The translations under genes and the position numbers were made by a program. Shown one piece after another: positions 53,692 to 64,000 of a DNA stretch of 64,000 nucleotides. A model generated the notes under the pieces. The model saw only the letters and a program-made list of their open reading frames with translations. It made no database searches and was not told where the DNA came from. Source of the stretch: Rotaria socialis (Eukaryota > Rotifera > Eurotatoria > Philodinida > Philodinidae); contig CAJNYU010000180.1 of NCBI GenBank assembly GCA_905331475.1, positions 36,036 through 100,035 of the forward strand, in the 5' to 3' direction. Position 1 is the stretch's first letter; every line of letters begins with the position of its first letter.

Positions 53692-55910
53692 ATGTTGATG
53701 ACAAGCATATTATTCGGTACTTTCATCATCCTATTTATAAGTTACGTGCGGACATTGAAATCTCGCTATAACTATTTCGTTCAGTGGAATATCCCAGGAC
53801 CGCCACCACAATTCTTTTTCGGCCATTTACGCAAACTATGGAGTGCACCTCTTTCTTTCGAGCAGATCCGTGATTGGACGCATCTTTATGGTTCGATTTA
53901 CGGTATTTTCGAAGGAACACATCCAGTCTATATTGTATCTGATGTTGATTTTCTACAAGAAGTTTATATAAAGCAATTCTCATCCTTTCATTCTCGTCCC
54001 TTAAATTTTCTTGCAAGAATACTCCAAGGCAAAGGATCACATCTATTTTTTGCACAAGGCAATCAATGGCGACGTCAACGGCATGTCATAAATCCAACTT
54101 TTACCACAGCAAAATTGAAAATTATGGCACCTCTGATGAATAAATGCATCCAATTGTTGATGGTGAAACTTGATGAAATGAACGGTCAAGAATTCAATAT
54201 TTTTATTCTGTATAAACGGTTGACCATGGATGTTCTTTGTAAGTAAAACTATTGTCTCATTCTCAGATAATCCAAAGTCGTTTTAAATGAAATGGAGTTC
54301 GATACAATCACGATTTTTCTGTTTTAGTAGAGAATTGACTTCTAAATAACACACGAACCACAAAGAAACGAGTATCGAAGTCCTACAGTTTTCAATAAGA
54401 AAACGAATGTCTCCTATATTGGTGAATGCTTGCGTGGAAGTATATAGAAAAATTAAAGTACAGAATTTGTAAAGCTTTAAAATTTCCATAATGAAATCTT
54501 CTTGTATGAAATAAACATCATTTACATATAACTCTTCTTTTCTGTAATTAATCTTTGTTTGAAAAATGATTCCAAATAGATAAGAGATAACATCAAAACA
54601 GAACATCAGCATTTTATGCTTATATTCGAAAGCCACAGTATTACTTTCATGGCTATATTGTCGCATTTTATCTCTAGAAAGTTCATTTCGAATCAGTCGA
54701 AATTAGATAAGATATTGAGGTGATCGTTTTTTTATAGGCCACTTGTTAGTTTCTAATTTTTCTTGAAACATATACCAATGCAATTTACATGTATATAGGG
54801 AATTGTGTGTTTGGTATTGATGCAGATATGCAAAATGATATTGATAATATTTATATGAAAAAATCAGCTCTTAGTGTTTCTGTTCAGTTAGATAAATTTT
54901 TGGTAGTCAAATTATCAAATGTCATGCCATTTCTTATTCCACTATTAACTCTACTGATCAAAGCTCGTATGTTTCTTGTTGATAAACTGCGTGCAATGAT
55001 ACCTTGGCTTATGCGTAATGTTGAAGACCTGCCAAGTGTATGGATCATCAAAAGAGTTGGAAATGTAGTAAGAAACAGATTAAAATCTGGAAAGAAACAA
55101 ATGGATTTACTTCAATTGATGTTAGATGTAGCAAAAAATGATGAAGTTACGGTTTGTAATCGCCATGAGAAAAGACAAACATAGTTGTTATCATTTATAT
55201 GATTTATTTTAGGATAATGAAAACGAAGAATTAACGACAAAGCACTTGCATTACAGTGAAGTATTATCGAACGTTGTTCTTTTTATGGTCGCTGGTTATG
55301 AATCAACTGCAACTGCCTTAGCCTTTTCCACGTATGTTTTGGCTACTGAACCTGAAGTTCAGAAAAAATTACAACAAGAAATCGATGAAAATTGGCAAGA
55401 AAATGCAAAAGAACCTGATTATGATGTGCTTACTAATATGGCCTATATGGATTTATTTATACGAGAAGTCCTACGGTTGTATGCATTGTCGGGCAGAGCA
55501 AGAACTCGAAGATGTAATGAAACAACTAACGTTTGTGGTCATCAAGTAGAAAAAGGTAAGACCATCATCACATTGCTCTTGTTACTTGCGATTGTTCAGG
55601 CGTTACAATCATGCCGGACATCTACTCGATTCACCGTAATATTGATCTATGGGGGCCTGAAGATGTTAATTTATTTGTTCCCGAACGCCACATCACAAAA
55701 CGCCATCCTGCAGCCTATCTAGCGTTTGGTGTTGGATCTCGAAATTGTGTCGGTATGAGATTTGCTTTGATGGAACTGAAAATGTGTTTAGCACATTTAT
55801 TACATACATATAATGTATTACCTGGTGATAAGCTCCACCAAGGCATGATCATCGAGGAAACAAATATCACGAGACCACAGGCCATCTATGTGAAACTTGA
55901 AAAACGATGA
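53692..55910 (+). CDS. Cytochrome P450, CYP3-clan-like
   Basis: Haem-thiolate monooxygenase, microsomal, oxidising lipophilic substrates. Four exons: 53692-54238, 54799-55151, 55213-55555, 55600-55910; phases agree and give 517 residues, a normal P450 length. An N-terminal membrane anchor (ILFGTFIILFISYV) precedes the proline hinge WNIPGPPPQFFFGHL. A helix-C type motif follows (GNQWRRQRHVINPTF). The I-helix oxygen-activation motif is AGYEST, the ExxR motif is REVLR, the PERF-type motif is VPERH, and the haem loop is FGVGSRNCVGMRFA with the ligand Cys. Overall pattern (FxxxVxPG-less, ITRPxAI at the end) fits CYP3/CYP5-like clan members. A decayed paralogue lies 8.3 kb downstream at 62592. Confidence 0.94.
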
Positions 55911-57577
55911 AATTAAACTTATTAACATTAGTCTCGAATGATTTTTATCATATAAACTTGCATGAAATTTATAAAACATAGAAATTTATTGATTTACTTG
56001 TGTTTTATATAATTTTATGGTTTGATTTTTTCCTGCCTATCAAAACAAATTAAATCTTCTCGTAATAAGTGAAGAGGGTGTAGGCTTTAGTGTTGCTATA
56101 AATGACAAAAACGTGCATACATCAATTAGCTATGGTGTCCATTGAGCGAATATCTCTTTGCTGAAAATCTTTTTTCGCTGTTATAATTTTGGCGCTTCTT
56201 TTTTCGCTATTTTTATTTTCGCTCAACGGGCACCATGTCAAAATTTCCAGTAATTTTAGTGATATATCAACTGTATGATAGCATGAAATGTTTCGTGTCT
56301 CATTTATTTTCTTCAACATTATGAACCAGAAAAATAATAATCAAGTTAAGAATAGATAATTGCATCATTCAATGACTTCTTATCATATTTTAATCGATAG
56401 GTGTGCAATAAAACATCTCTATGGTTACCATCATTAAAACCGTTAAAAAAAACTAACCGTCTCGAGCTATTCACTTTAAATAACTATAATTGATGCAAGA
56501 TTTATTGTAAAATGAAGAAAAACTTTTCAAATTATTTGTATCCATACTTCTGATCACTTATTCACTTGTTTATCAATCTTTGCTGAAATGATTTAAACTG
56601 AAATATTGACCGTTGAAAGAGAGAATCAGAGAAAAATACTTCATATGAATATGCATTGAAGAGAAGAATTTTTAGAAAAAAATGATCTGCTGAATATGAG
56701 AACGTACGTTCTTGGAGTTCTCACTAGTCGAAATTGAGATTTATTCTTATTGATCAACATTTAACTCACATCTCTGTTCAAGTCCTTTCATATAAGTAGA
56801 GAAAACATCGTTAAGATTAATAATGCAGTTAAAATTGCTATATAACACTAATAATTCTCCGCCGTTATTTTTCATTTATCTATCGATTGATCATTTAATC
56901 ATATTATTTCTGTTTATTTATACATCTATGTCGTTCTTTTGGCAAATTTGTCATTTAGTGAGAGTTTCAACAAAAAATAAATTCAACGAACAAATGAAAA
57001 ATATTTTCGTTTATTACTAAGAAAAACTCGAATAGGCTAAGTTACATTGGCAAGAAAAAAGTATAATATACGTGAATAACTAATGAATAGTTTTCAAAAT
57101 AAATCTCTGTAAGTATTAAATTGATCGAATCGTGATACAAATATAATTTGAAATTGATATTATAGTTAATCAGGGTGCTTGATGACATTATTTATGCATA
57201 TAATTAATAGTATTAAGATTCTATTTCAACATATCATTGTACAATATTCTCTTGGTATCAATTCGATGATAAAGAAAATTAAAATATTTATTATTATTGT
57301 TGTTTAGAACTTTATCGAAAATACAGTTTCTTGAAACCTTATATTAGAAGATAAAAGACAGCAGAAAAGATAAGGTGAACATTATATTGTTTTCCTTTCA
57401 TTGTTGATAACATAAGTAAAGAATATCTAATGATAATCTAGATTTATTTTCAAAAAAAAAAAATGAAGATATTTATTTATGCAAATTTTATTCTTAGTTA
57501 GTTAAGTATTCCTGTTTATCCATTTGGCCATTCATTATGACCACTTTTTTATCTTGATCCATCATATATGTAAATAT
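55911..57577. other. Intergenic region, 1.7 kb
   Basis: AT-rich. Holds the small inverted-repeat element at 56131-56238. No gene recognised. Confidence 0.5.
56131..56238. mobile_element. Tiny MITE-like inverted repeat, about 107 bp
   Basis: Starts TATGGTGTCCATTGAGCGAA and ends TTCGCTCAACGGGCACCATG, forming inverted ends of about 19 bases with two mismatches. Between them are further TTCGCT words. It is non-coding. Confidence 0.7.
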
Positions 57578-58324
57578 AAATCATGGTTGATATGGTTCAG
57601 CACCAAAATATGTACATAAAAAACTTCAAGAATATCAATTAAACGATGAAGACAATCCTGATCGATGGTTCCGTTTAGATGCTCAAGTTGCAATGGAAAA
57701 ATTACGACAAAAAGTTTTAAGTAAATATGTTAATTGTGATCCAGATTATCTTGTTATACTTGATAATGTATCAGCTGCCATTAATTCAATTCTTAAATCA
57801 TTAAACCTATGTTATATTATAATGTTGCATATGGAATAGTTAAATTAACATTATCATATGTTTCAACAGAAATTTTTAAACGAGAGAACAAATAGTTCAA
57901 ATTGAACTTGATCATTTGGTTATTTACAATCATTTCAAAATGAATTTTGTGGCTTGGAATAAAAGATTATATAGTTCTTATTTGACTGTATCAGATCCTT
58001 TAGATTTTCGACAAACAATTGCAAATGAACACAGATATTTACAAATATAATCATCAATTAGCTAAACAAGCTGGTGATTTAATTATACAAATGTGGAATA
58101 GTTCAACATTAACAACAAATGATCAATTTATTATAAGTATAATGAATAATATTCAATTACCTTCATTTATTGATAGATAAGATAAAATGAATATTTTATA
58201 TCAAAAATTAATAAATCAATATAATACTTTTTTTTACATGTTTCAATTTGATAATAAATTTTATTGTCTAATTAGTGCACAAATATATATGGAACTAAAT
58301 GATTATCAAACTGTTGAAAAATAG
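57578..58324 (+). pseudogene. Decayed class V aminotransferase (isopenicillin N epimerase-like)
   Basis: PLP-dependent enzymes of this family begin with an NHGSxG-type motif; here the frame reads N-H-G-stop-Y-G-S-A-P-K-Y-V at 57578-57612, with TGA where a Ser codon is expected. It continues with DEDNPDRWFRLDAQ, then KYVNCDPDYLVILDNVSAA, a strong match to the family's early region, and YYNVAYGIVKLTL. After that the frame breaks repeatedly. Recognisable pieces remain (SSYLTVSDPLDFRQ; YNHQLAKQAGDLIIQMWNS; LISAQIYMELNDY) in different frames, separated by in-frame stops. The Lys-containing PLP site region is not recoverable. No introns are visible in the remnant. The gene is clearly dead. Confidence 0.75.
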
Positions 58325-58816
58325 TTTTGGATGCTATTCCAAACATGATATTTTTCCAATTTTAAAACAAACAAAAAATCATTTAAACTCTGTTTAATCA
58401 GTTTTCATATTCAACAAAAATAGTTTTTTTTATGACTTATGGACTTTGCCATCAGTAGATTGCCATTATCATAGGATTCAACCCACAAAAATAGAAAAAG
58501 AATCACCTACTAATCATTGGTAGACCATTCTATATAACGTGTGGCTTACTGGTAGTATTTACCTATAGTTGCAAAATAAATATGGTAGTATGCGAACAAA
58601 CGTGTGACATGAATTTCTTTGTGTGTAAGCGTAAGTCATATGTTCATACAGAGATATTCAAATACATATCTTTATTAGATAGATATAATTTATATGCTAC
58701 TATCGTTACATAACTACATGAGACCCATTCATCATTGATTGTTCTTCAAGCTTGTTTGTAATCTATTGGTCACCGTCGAGAGTTGTTGATACGAAAAATG
58801 CCACCTTCAACATTCA

Positions 58817-59062
58817 TCACGTGTAAACAGCAAACGATGATGGCTTGTCGACGATGGAATAACCACCAAGTGGGAAAATGTCCGAGAGTCTTGTTAATTC
58901 TTCGATCTCTTTGTATTGTCTTACGTTAGTACCATTTTCATCAAGAAGCAGATTTTTCTTGAAATTCGTGATATGGCGCGATAGTTCATCGTCATTTAGA
59001 GAAACTATAAGCAAATCTACCCAATGGAACACAAAACAAGTATCATGTCGTTTGTTTCGTCT
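58817..59062 (-). pseudogene. Unrecognised coding-like fragment
   Basis: A minus-strand frame, open from about 59062 to the TGA at 58817, encodes a well-mixed peptide (for example CFVFHWVDLLIVSLNDDELS, then LTRLSDIFPLGGYSIVDKPS). Upstream the frame closes and I find no exon to join. It could be the last exon of a lost gene or a gene fragment. Function unknown. Confidence 0.3.
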
Positions 59063-59704
59063 TTTACGTTTATATCAATGTCAAAATCAAACTGGATCCT
59101 ATTTCATATAACATCAATATTATCGTGTTGCTTCAGTTCACAAATTCACAGACATTGTCTTTAATTGATTCAAAAAAAAACACATGTCTAATTACATAAA
59201 ATAATACTTCTTGCTCACACATTTTAAAAAAAGGAAGAAAATATCAATAGATAGCGCACATGTTCGGATGTTTTGAATAGTCAATTAAATAACGTTCACT
59301 TATTTATGAAGTATTGCAGCTAATTTGATTCTAATAAAACATTTTCAGATTCATCTATGTTGTGAGGCCAGCAGCTGACATAAGAACTTTTGAATTCAAG
59401 TCACCGTAGGAACCAATCACATTCAGATCGAGAGATAATAGCTTGTATAGTATATTTTTTTCTTGTTCAATTGTGTATTACACATATACAATCGTCTTTG
59501 TTTATTTCGAATTCGAATTCATTTTCACTCTCTGCTGGTCAAGGTGAGTACAACAGATAGAATACGTATGATCGAGTGTCATGTTTCATTTCCGATTTTT
59601 TCTGAATTGTTGAAATCAATTTCATGGAGGCCTCCACATCTTCGAAAGTGGTGAGACAAACTCCATCATTGAATTAGAATTGTTGAAAATATTTTCTATG
59701 CCTT

Positions 59705-59984
59705 CCCAGGTTGATCAAAACGGACTCGTTTACAGTCTGTTTATTGACGGTAAAAGATATCAAAACGGTATATTTACGGCAGTAAATAGGCCGTACTTGC
59801 CAGTAATACCTGGCACAGTAATACGGCACCGTAAACGGGACTGAATTTTCATGGTTTACGGCTGTTTGTGATCGGTAATCTCATGATCATACGGTCCGTA
59901 GTACTGCGCCAGATATTACGGCAAACTGTCGCCCGAAAAATAGTCGTAAAGTAACCGTATACGGATCGTACTGTTCGACCTGAG
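59705..59984. mobile_element. MITE, copy 2 (same family as 21026)
   Basis: Starts CCCAGGTTGATCAAAACGGA and ends GTACTGTTCGACCTGAG; aligned by eye it follows the 21026 copy throughout with scattered substitutions and a short internal deletion near the right end. Flanking bases are TT on both sides. It inserted directly upstream of, or into, the coding-like remnant that follows. Confidence 0.85.
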
Positions 59985-60836
59985 TTGTTTTCATCAAAGG
60001 AACCAGCACAACAAGCCAATGTCAAATGTACCCTCTTTGTAGAAGAGTTATTCAATATTGAAGGTTTAAGACAAGGTCATTTGTGCTCAAGTTGTTTACT
60101 GGGTGTTGGAACACACACGGCAATCAGGTATAGCCTCATTTGTTTATTGTTGAGGGATATGACCTTATTTTTCAGGCGGCTATCGAACAAGCAGCATTAC
60201 TTCCGATAATCATTCGCAAATTGGACTCACGAGTGGAAAGTACGAGACGAACGAAAACCAAAGAATTCAGTTGAAGACAAGCAAAGGTAATTAATCATAG
60301 ATGATCGTTCCAATAATATGTTTATCCTTTCATTTTCTTTTAGATGCTTCGATCTCGCCTCCTGACAATAATAAATAGTTGAAACTCTCTTTGTCACGAT
60401 CCAATAGTTTAGGTAGTGTGAGATCATTGGATTCGAATAATGCGAATCTTCGAATCAGCGTTGCTCCTATCACACCAGATACAGAAGCATCGAAGCAAAC
60501 GGCAGCGATGGAGCGACAATTGAAAACTACAGCTCTTGTTGAAGCTTCTAAAATGAGAACAAAAAAGATTAAATTATTTTTGGCGACATATTGTTGTCCC
60601 CAAGTTGGTAAGTTACCATTCCTCATCCATTTGATTTTCATTCTCTGATAATTCTAGGCACGGACCCGGAGAGAATCTATGAGCAAATTTGTGAAAGTTT
60701 AAAATGTGGTAAAAGGAGATTGTATTACTTAATTCAACATGCACGACACAACTGCTTGGTCCTTTTTCAATTTATCAACACCGAAAGTGGTGTAGTACAA
60801 CTTTTTCAATTACTCAATGAGATTATACCGTAGGTA
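59985..60836 (+). pseudogene. Coding-like exon series of unknown identity, with an in-frame stop
   Basis: Three plausible exon segments with GT/AG borders: to about 60128 (ending CAATCAG|GTATAG), 60175-60286, and 60344-60607 joined to 60660-60836. Segments 2-4 keep one frame. It runs through GGYRTSSITSDNHSQIGLTS, then DASISPPDNNK followed by TAG at about 60378. After the stop come SRSNSLGSVRSLDSNNANLR, KKIKLFLATYCCPQVG and TDPERIYEQICESLKCGKRR, ending at TAG 60834-60836. The conservation-like composition after the stop suggests a recently disabled gene, or a real gene starting after the TAG. I cannot assign a family. The upstream edge abuts the MITE copy at 59705-59984. Confidence 0.33.
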
Positions 60837-61348
60837 TTCATCAATATTATCGTTGCACGCATTATATGCTTTTTTTTGTCTCTTTAGATCAGAAGATCAT
60901 TGAAATGGGTTCACTTTCACGATGGTTATTTTTTTTCATTTCTATTGTCAACGCCATTTTTTTTTTGTCAGATAAAATAAAAGGTTAACTTTTGCCTTAC
61001 CATAGTTCGATTTCTTGTTTATTTGCTTCTATCAAATAATGAAGATATTCTTCAAATGAAAACATTTCTTGACCATCAGATCAAAATGATTGAATTTGAT
61101 TTCCGATTCAACAGTTCGATTTCTCTCAGTAATTGATATCCATATTTCGCCAATATTACCGATAAATATTAAATGAATCTTCGTGTTTTTTTTCTTATCA
61201 TCATGATGAAAAATCTTTCGGTGAATATCGTTTCAGAATCTTTTTTGTATCTACTTCTTTCAATTGTCGAATTTTGTCATCTATTTGTAAACTCTCTATA
61301 TTGAAGAAATCACACAATTGTTAATCAGTGCCTCTTTAGATCAGGATC

Positions 61349-61685
61349 GCCGGAGTTCGCCAATACGACTTTTACCAATTATTGGCGAGAGTCCAGGTGG
61401 TGCACTGGCGAATGTCCATGAGGTATAGTGATGAAATTTAGGTGGACATTCGCGAATATTCACGATTATTGACTCGAAAAATTCACTTTAATAACGACAG
61501 GCGTTGAACCATTCAACTATGAATCCAAAGTTGATGTACGTTCGGCAAGCCGGCAAGAACATAATAGAAACTGTATTAGAATAGGGAAGAGTCCATATGA
61601 TATATAAATATCATCTGCTCTAATAATTGAGAATGTGAGGAAGTTTCGCCAGTATTGGCGAAAGTCATATTGACGAACTTCGGGC
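61349..61685. mobile_element. Inverted-repeat element with GCCGGAGTTCGCCAATA ends
   Basis: The left arm at 61349-61392 reads GCCGGAGTTCGCCAATACGA followed by CTTTTACCAATTATTGGCGA. The right arm at about 61642-61685, in complement, reads GCCCGAAGTTCGTCAATATG followed by ACTTTCGCCAATACTGGCGA. Arms of about 40 bases match at most positions. The centre contains GGCGAATGTCCA and its near complement. It is non-coding. Confidence 0.65.
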
Positions 61686-61736
61686 TACTCAACAGATAAA
61701 AGATATCATCGATCACTTCACGTGAATAGATACAGA

Positions 61737-61737
<1 letters not shown>

Positions 61738-61769
<32 letters not shown>
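61738..61769. repeat. (CT)n microsatellite
   Basis: About 15 CT units. Confidence 0.95.
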
Positions 61770-61772
<3 letters not shown>

Positions 61773-61790
61773 TCACTGTAAAACTCGAAT

Positions 61791-61856
61791 GTGGGTGTGG
61801 GTGTTGATATTCACCCAGTGAGAAACATACTCACATTGACACCCCCACCCATCATT
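61791..61856. repeat. GTGGGTGTGGGTGT inverted repeat
   Basis: ATGTGGGTGTGGGTGTTGAT is followed by CATTGACACCCCCACCCATCAT-type sequence about 30 bases later, a near-complementary pair related to the one at 22216-22266. Confidence 0.5.
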
Positions 61857-62591
61857 GACTTCGACAGCACAAACAACTCTTTGATAAATCAGACAAATCA
61901 TTAGAATTTTCAACTACTTCCAGTGTGAAAGTATTGATGAGAAAATTTCTCTGAAATTTCATCTATTGATTTTGAACAACAATTTTACTTAATTACATAT
62001 TTGTCAATGTACAGAGTCAACATTTGCTCTGATATGTAACCAGGAAAAGCTTGACTGAGAGAGAGAGAGTATGATGCACAATGTACAATGGAGATTAATC
62101 GAATGCCTTTTCTTTTCTTCGTTCTTATCATTCGTAGCAAGGTGTGATGGTAATAAAGATAAGGAAGACAGTCTACAAAGATATCGGTTAATTTTACTTT
62201 CTAAAATTTTCTTTTTCTTTTTCGTCATCAATTTTTTTCAAAACTTTAATTTTACTTGACCTTTTTAGTTATTATCAAATATATTCTACTCTCAATATAC
62301 GTCGTTTACTTTGCAAGTATCTATACCGATCCCATATGAGGATTTCCTTTCTAAAACCATCCATTACGAAAAAGTCATAACAATGATCGTCATACTTAAT
62401 TACATTGTCTAATCGGAAATCTCGTGCAAGAGAATGATTGTATCAAAAATAATAAAAGTGATGTTTAAAGTTGATACGGTCATGTAAGACTAAAGTGCGC
62501 CATTCAAGGCGCATATTTGATATTAAAGAGATAAAAACCAAAAAACGAATGCTCTTTTTACCTGGGAATGCATTTTTTAAGACACGACAAC

Positions 62592-63741
62592 ATGCTTATC
62601 ACAAGCATATTATTTTCTGCTTTCATCGTTCTACTTATTAGTTATGTGTGGACGTTCAAATCTCGCTATAACTATTTCGTCCAACGGAATATTCCAGGGT
62701 CACTTACTCAAACTATGGAATGCACCTCTTTCCTTCGAACAGATCCATGACTGGACTCGTCGATATGGCTCGATTTATGGTATTTTCGAAGGAACACATC
62801 CAGTCTATATTGTATTTGATGTTGATTTTCTACAAGACGTTTATATAAAGCAAATCTCATCCTTTCATTCTCGTCCCTTAAATTTTCTTGCAAGAATACT
62901 CCAAGGCAAAGGATCACATCTATTTTTTCCAAAAGGCAATCAATGGCGACGCCAAAGACACTTTATCAATCCAACTTTTACATCAGCAAAATTGAAAATT
63001 ATGATGCCCCTTCTAACTAAATGCATCCAATCGTTGATGGTGAAAGATGACAAGATGAACGGCTAAGAATTCAACATATTTAGTCTATATAAGTGTTTGA
63101 CTATGGATACTATTTGTAAGTCAGCCTAGGTTAAATCGCTTAGATTGAATTGCCATCTGATTTAGTCTTAATTTAAAGTCACTTTCAACTAAATAGAGTT
63201 GGATATGATTAGGATTATTCAATTTCGATATAATATTGAGTATAAAATTATTTGTTATTTCTCATGAAACATGCATCTATGTAATTGGCATATATGTAGG
63301 GAATTGCATGTTTGGCATCGAAACCGATATACAAAACGATATCAATAACATTTATATGAAAAAATCAATTGCTACTTTGGCTATTCAGATAGAGAAACTT
63401 TTTATCGTCAAATTATCTACTGTTATGCCGTTTCTTACTCCGCTCCTAGTTCTATCGGTCAAATCTCGTATGTTCCTTGTTGATAAACTTCGTTCAATGA
63501 TGCCTTGGCTTATGCATGCCTAATGTATGGATTATGAAACAAGTGGGAAGTGTAGTAAGAGAAAGATTAAAATCTGGAAAGAAACAAACGGATTTACTTC
63601 AATTGATGTTAGATGTAGCAACAAATGATGAAATTAAGGTTCAAAATCGACTTGAGAACAGACATACATAGTTTTTATCATTTATATGATTTATTTTAGG
63701 ATAATGAGAATGACGATTTAATGTCAAAGCATCTGAATTAT
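62592..63741 (+). pseudogene. Decayed, truncated cytochrome P450 paralogue
   Basis: Clear paralogue of the P450 at 53692: the anchor (MLITSILFSAFIVLLISYVW), GSIYGIFEGTHPVYIV and FHSRPLNFLARILQGKGSHL are nearly identical. Lesions: about 23 bases are missing at the proline hinge (near 62699), shifting the frame. A CAA-to-TAA change at 63064-63066 sits in the expected NGQEFN motif. There is also a short deletion near 63516 after PWLM. Exon 2 (from 63300) and the start of exon 3 (63700) keep their splice sites. Homology stops at about 63741, in the codons matching KHLHY, so the I-helix, ExxR and haem loop are absent. Intron 1 is shorter than in the intact copy (about 180 versus 560 bases). Confidence 0.9.
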
Positions 63742-64000
63742 AGTTCCCTCTACTGAAAGGAGGGTATTACGAAAAACGAGTTAAATGCGTTCGTTCGTAA
63801 GTTCGTAAGTTCGTAAGTTCGTTCGTCCAATAGGAAAGCAGATGCATAAACTTCACAAACCTCAAACAGTATCTGTAGAGACAGGTTTCACCGAAGGTAA
63901 TCGGGGTCGGGGAACACGATGGCGTTGTCAGATTTTTGAAATTTTGCTTTTTCCTTTTTTTAAGATAGAGAGAGACTTTTTTAGAAAAAAAAAAAGTTTT
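63742..64000. repeat. Unrelated sequence joined to the P450 remnant, with TTCGTAAG tandem units
   Basis: From 63742 the sequence no longer matches the P450. It begins TCCCTCTACTGAAAGGAGGG, then at 63788-63830 has several GTTCGTAA units in tandem, followed by moderately GC-rich DNA and an A/T-rich end at the window edge. It could be the edge of a mobile element or a rearrangement breakpoint. Confidence 0.5.

Larger units (their letters stand above)
60841..62591. other. Intergenic region upstream of the P450 pseudogene
   Basis: AT-rich, no gene recognised. It includes the inverted-repeat element 61349-61685, a CT array and a GT-rich inverted repeat near 61791-61856. Confidence 0.5.

Noticed and set aside
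54283..54666. 127-codon minus-strand frame inside P450 intron 1
   Set aside because: Low-quality composition, no motif, and the corresponding intron of the paralogue at 63117 lacks it.
60330..60641. Minus-strand 103-codon frame opposite the unidentified exon series
   Set aside because: The plus-strand frame has splice borders and continues into the next exon in phase; the minus frame does not.

Overview
The window is AT-rich animal (eukaryotic) nuclear DNA from a draft assembly; there is one 100-base run of N at 22871-22970. Genes are compact, most introns are about 45-70 bases with GT/AG ends, and several carry conserved metazoan markers: the ciliary ruler protein CCDC39, AP-1/2 beta-adaptin, a CRMP-type C-terminus and WDR83. 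Small AT-rich introns, a low density of long transposons, many short inverted-repeat elements, an intronless FkbM methyltransferase and antistasin-module genes fit a small lophotrochozoan. A bdelloid rotifer (Rotaria/Adineta-like) is my best guess, but this is inference and no single sequence proves it.

Layout. 1-3788 (+): 3' part of CCDC39. 4792-7288 (-): GT10 alpha-1,3-fucosyltransferase. 10870-13019 (-): choline-phosphate cytidylyltransferase. 14450-19110 (+): 16-exon dihydropyrimidinase/CRMP gene, with a small antisense membrane-protein ORF inside its largest intron. 19111-26700: repeat-rich, gene-poor interval with several inverted-repeat elements and the N gap, ending in a hAT-type MITE with an exact 8-bp target duplication. 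26715-27707 (-): FkbM-type methyltransferase. 30526-40479 (-): a tight same-strand cluster of a REC114-like gene, uridine-cytidine kinase, WDR83 and beta-adaptin, the last with two alternative first exons. 40480-45792: 5.3 kb with no recognisable gene. 45793-50721 (+): two neighbouring antistasin-module genes, one secreted (with a WAP domain) and one a type I membrane protein. 53692-55910 (+): an intact CYP3-like cytochrome P450. 57578-58324 (+): a decayed class V aminotransferase pseudogene. 58800-60840: coding-like debris and a second copy of the MITE found at 21026. 62592-63741 (+): a decayed, truncated paralogue of the P450.

The genes do not form one pathway; this is an ordinary eukaryotic neighbourhood. 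The points most worth following are the fully catalytic dihydropyrimidinase fused to a CRMP-like tail, the alternative N-termini of beta-adaptin, the candidate REC114, the antistasin/transmembrane receptor-like protein, and the set of short elements sharing CCCAGGT-type termini and 2-bp flank duplications. Exon borders were read by eye from splice consensus and reading phase and may be off by a base in places.
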